Assembly (NCBI GenBank): GCA_002309345.1
Contig: DBWZ01000087.1
Span: forward strand, 1-31,278
DNA: 31,278 bases
Origin: Pseudobutyrivibrio sp. UBA1225
Lineage (GTDB): Bacteria; Bacillota; Clostridia; Lachnospirales; Lachnospiraceae
Reading direction: 5' to 3'
The notes under the pieces are model-generated. The model made no database searches and was not told the DNA's origin. It was given only the letters and a program-made list of their open reading frames with translations. Positions 30,377 to 31,278 of this stretch are shown piece after piece. The number at the start of each line of letters is the position of its first letter. Positions within the stretch are counted from its first letter, which is position 1. The position numbers and the translations under genes were made by a program.

Positions 30377-31278
30377 ATGGCGGAATCAATGAAGGGACTA
30401 AAGAGAACCTGTCGGTGCGCGGAGCTTAGCGTAGAGAACGTAGGGCAGACCGTGACCGTGATGGGCTGGGTGCAGAAGCAGAGAAATAAAGGAGGACTGA
30501 TCTTTGTGGATCTGCGCGACCGCACCGGCATCGTGCAGCTTGCCTTTGACGATTCCACGGCGAAAGACGTGTTTGACAAGGCCTTCACCGTACGCAGCGA
30601 ATATGTGCTGATGGCGCACGGCACGGTGCGCGAGCGCTCCAGCAAGAACATGGACATTCCCACCGGCGAGATCGAAATCGCCGTGGACGACCTGCGCATT
30701 CTGGGCGAAAGCGAGACCCCGCCGTTTGAGATTATCGAAAACTGCCCCACGAGCGAGCTGACGCGGCTGAAATACCGCTATCTGGACCTGCGGCGTCCCG
30801 ACCTGCAAAAGAACATCCTGCTGCGCCACAAGATCACGAAGGTGACGCGCGACTACTTCGATGAAAACGGTTTTATCGAGATCGAAACGCCGATGCTGAT
30901 CAAATCCACGCCCGAAGGTGCCCGCGACTTCCTTGTGCCGTCGCGCATCCATAAGGGCAGCTTTTACGCGCTCCCGCAGTCGCCGCAGCTGTATAAGCAG
31001 CTGTCGATGGTTGCCGGGTTCGACCGCTATATGCAGATTGCCCGCTGCTTCCGCGACGAAGACCTTCGAGCAGACAGGCAGCCCGAGTTCACTCAGATCG
31101 ACGTTGAAATGAGCTTCGTCCAAATGGAGGACGTCCTTTCGATGATCGAGGGCTTCATGGGCAGACTGTTCAAAGAGATCCTGGACGTTGACGTCCAGCT
31201 GCCGCTGCCGCGCCTGACCTTCAAGGACGCGATGGAGCGCTACGGCTCCGATAAGCCGGATACCCGCTACGGCATGGA
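30377..31278 (+). CDS. aspS: Aspartyl-tRNA synthetase, N-terminal 300 residues (cut by window end)
   Basis: Charges tRNA-Asp. The open part holds the OB-fold anticodon domain (about 1-110, with VMGWVQKQRNKGGLIFVDLR) and the start of the class II core: RYLDLRRPDLQKN, the TPEGARDFLVPSR loop, YALPQSPQLYKQL, and motif 2 CFRDEDLRADRQPEFTQID (224-242). It ends at SDKPDTRYGM, just before the bacterial insertion domain; a full protein would be about 590 residues. RBS GAGGA at 30364-30368. The gene is where expected after hisS, but its composition is foreign to the window: sampled 60-base lines have 36, 33 and 41 G+C, 20 of 27 leucines use CTG, and arginine is mostly CGC. Only the first dozen codons (TCA, CTA, AGA) look like the neighbours. 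Transfer, recombination or an assembly join are all possible. Confidence 0.95.
   Translation, partial: MAESMKGLKRTCRCAELSVENVGQTVTVMGWVQKQRNKGGLIFVDLRDRTGIVQLAFDDSTAKDVFDKAFTVRSEYVLMAHGTVRERSSKNMDIPTGEIEIAVDDLRILGESETPPFEIIENCPTSELTRLKYRYLDLRRPDLQKNILLRHKITKVTRDYFDENGFIEIETPMLIKSTPEGARDFLVPSRIHKGSFYALPQSPQLYKQLSMVAGFDRYMQIARCFRDEDLRADRQPEFTQIDVEMSFVQMEDVLSMIEGFMGRLFKEILDVDVQLPLPRLTFKDAMERYGSDKPDTRYGM

Noticed and set aside
30398..31123. Long open frame on the minus strand (241 codons)
   Set aside because: It lies antisense to aspS, whose motifs are unmistakable; long antisense frames are expected in GC-rich coding DNA.
1..31278. CRISPR arrays, tRNA or rRNA genes, prophage or plasmid functions
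   Set aside because: No regularly spaced direct repeats, no tRNA-like CCA/anticodon arrangements, and no integrase, capsid, transposase or replication-initiator frames were found on either strand.

Overview
The window reads as low-to-moderate GC Firmicute chromosome, most likely a Lachnospiraceae member of the rumen/gut type (Butyrivibrio/Pseudobutyrivibrio-like). That placement is an inference from three things. The gene content includes a membrane-anchored GH5 glucanase, a clostripain-type protease, a dockerin protein, a PFL/ACT gene pair and a YkpA-type ABC-F. The gene order relA - metallo-beta-lactamase - hemZ - hisS - aspS is, to my knowledge, common in this group. Strong Shine-Dalgarno sites and AT-rich promoters also fit. 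No rRNA, tRNA, CRISPR array, integrase or phage gene was found.

Layout. (1) 1-3560: a GC-rich, G-rich structured patch, then a cell-surface GH5 glucanase and an Xaa-Pro aminopeptidase. (2) 3562-3805: a MITE-like repeat with terminal inverted repeats and two internal hairpin modules. (3) 3857-12928: a co-directional housekeeping block of polA, a DUF975 membrane protein, coaE, a large FtsA-like ATPase with a repetitive C-terminal half, a walJ/yycJ-like hydrolase, an ACT protein and a PFL (UPF0210) protein, ending in a strong terminator. (4) 12969-16433: a two-gene operon (anchored clostripain-family protease plus unknown lipoprotein) whose predicted start site lies under a near-perfect Fur-box-like palindrome. 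(5) 16471-20860: a minus-strand secreted metallophosphoesterase with a natural His-rich tail, a divergent LD-carboxypeptidase, and a secreted dockerin protein of unknown core. (6) 20899-22790: pyruvate kinase and a hairpin-dense 456-base intergenic stretch. (7) 22845-24485: a minus-strand ABC-F ATPase, divergent from (8) the relA - MBL hydrolase - hemZ - hisS - aspS operon, which runs off the end of the window.

How the parts fit: the core genes cover DNA repair (polA), CoA synthesis (coaE), glycolysis (pyk), stringent response and tRNA charging (relA, hisS, aspS), and translation rescue (ABC-F). The accessory genes are mostly envelope or secreted proteins acting on polysaccharide, peptides, phosphate esters and peptidoglycan. 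The most noteworthy items are the FtsA-like protein with about three beta-grasp-like repeats, the putative iron-controlled protease/lipoprotein operon, the polyhistidine-tailed phosphoesterase with its own regulated-looking promoter, the asymmetric ABC-F, and an abrupt base-composition and codon-usage change in aspS at the right end, which could be a recombined or transferred segment or an assembly join.
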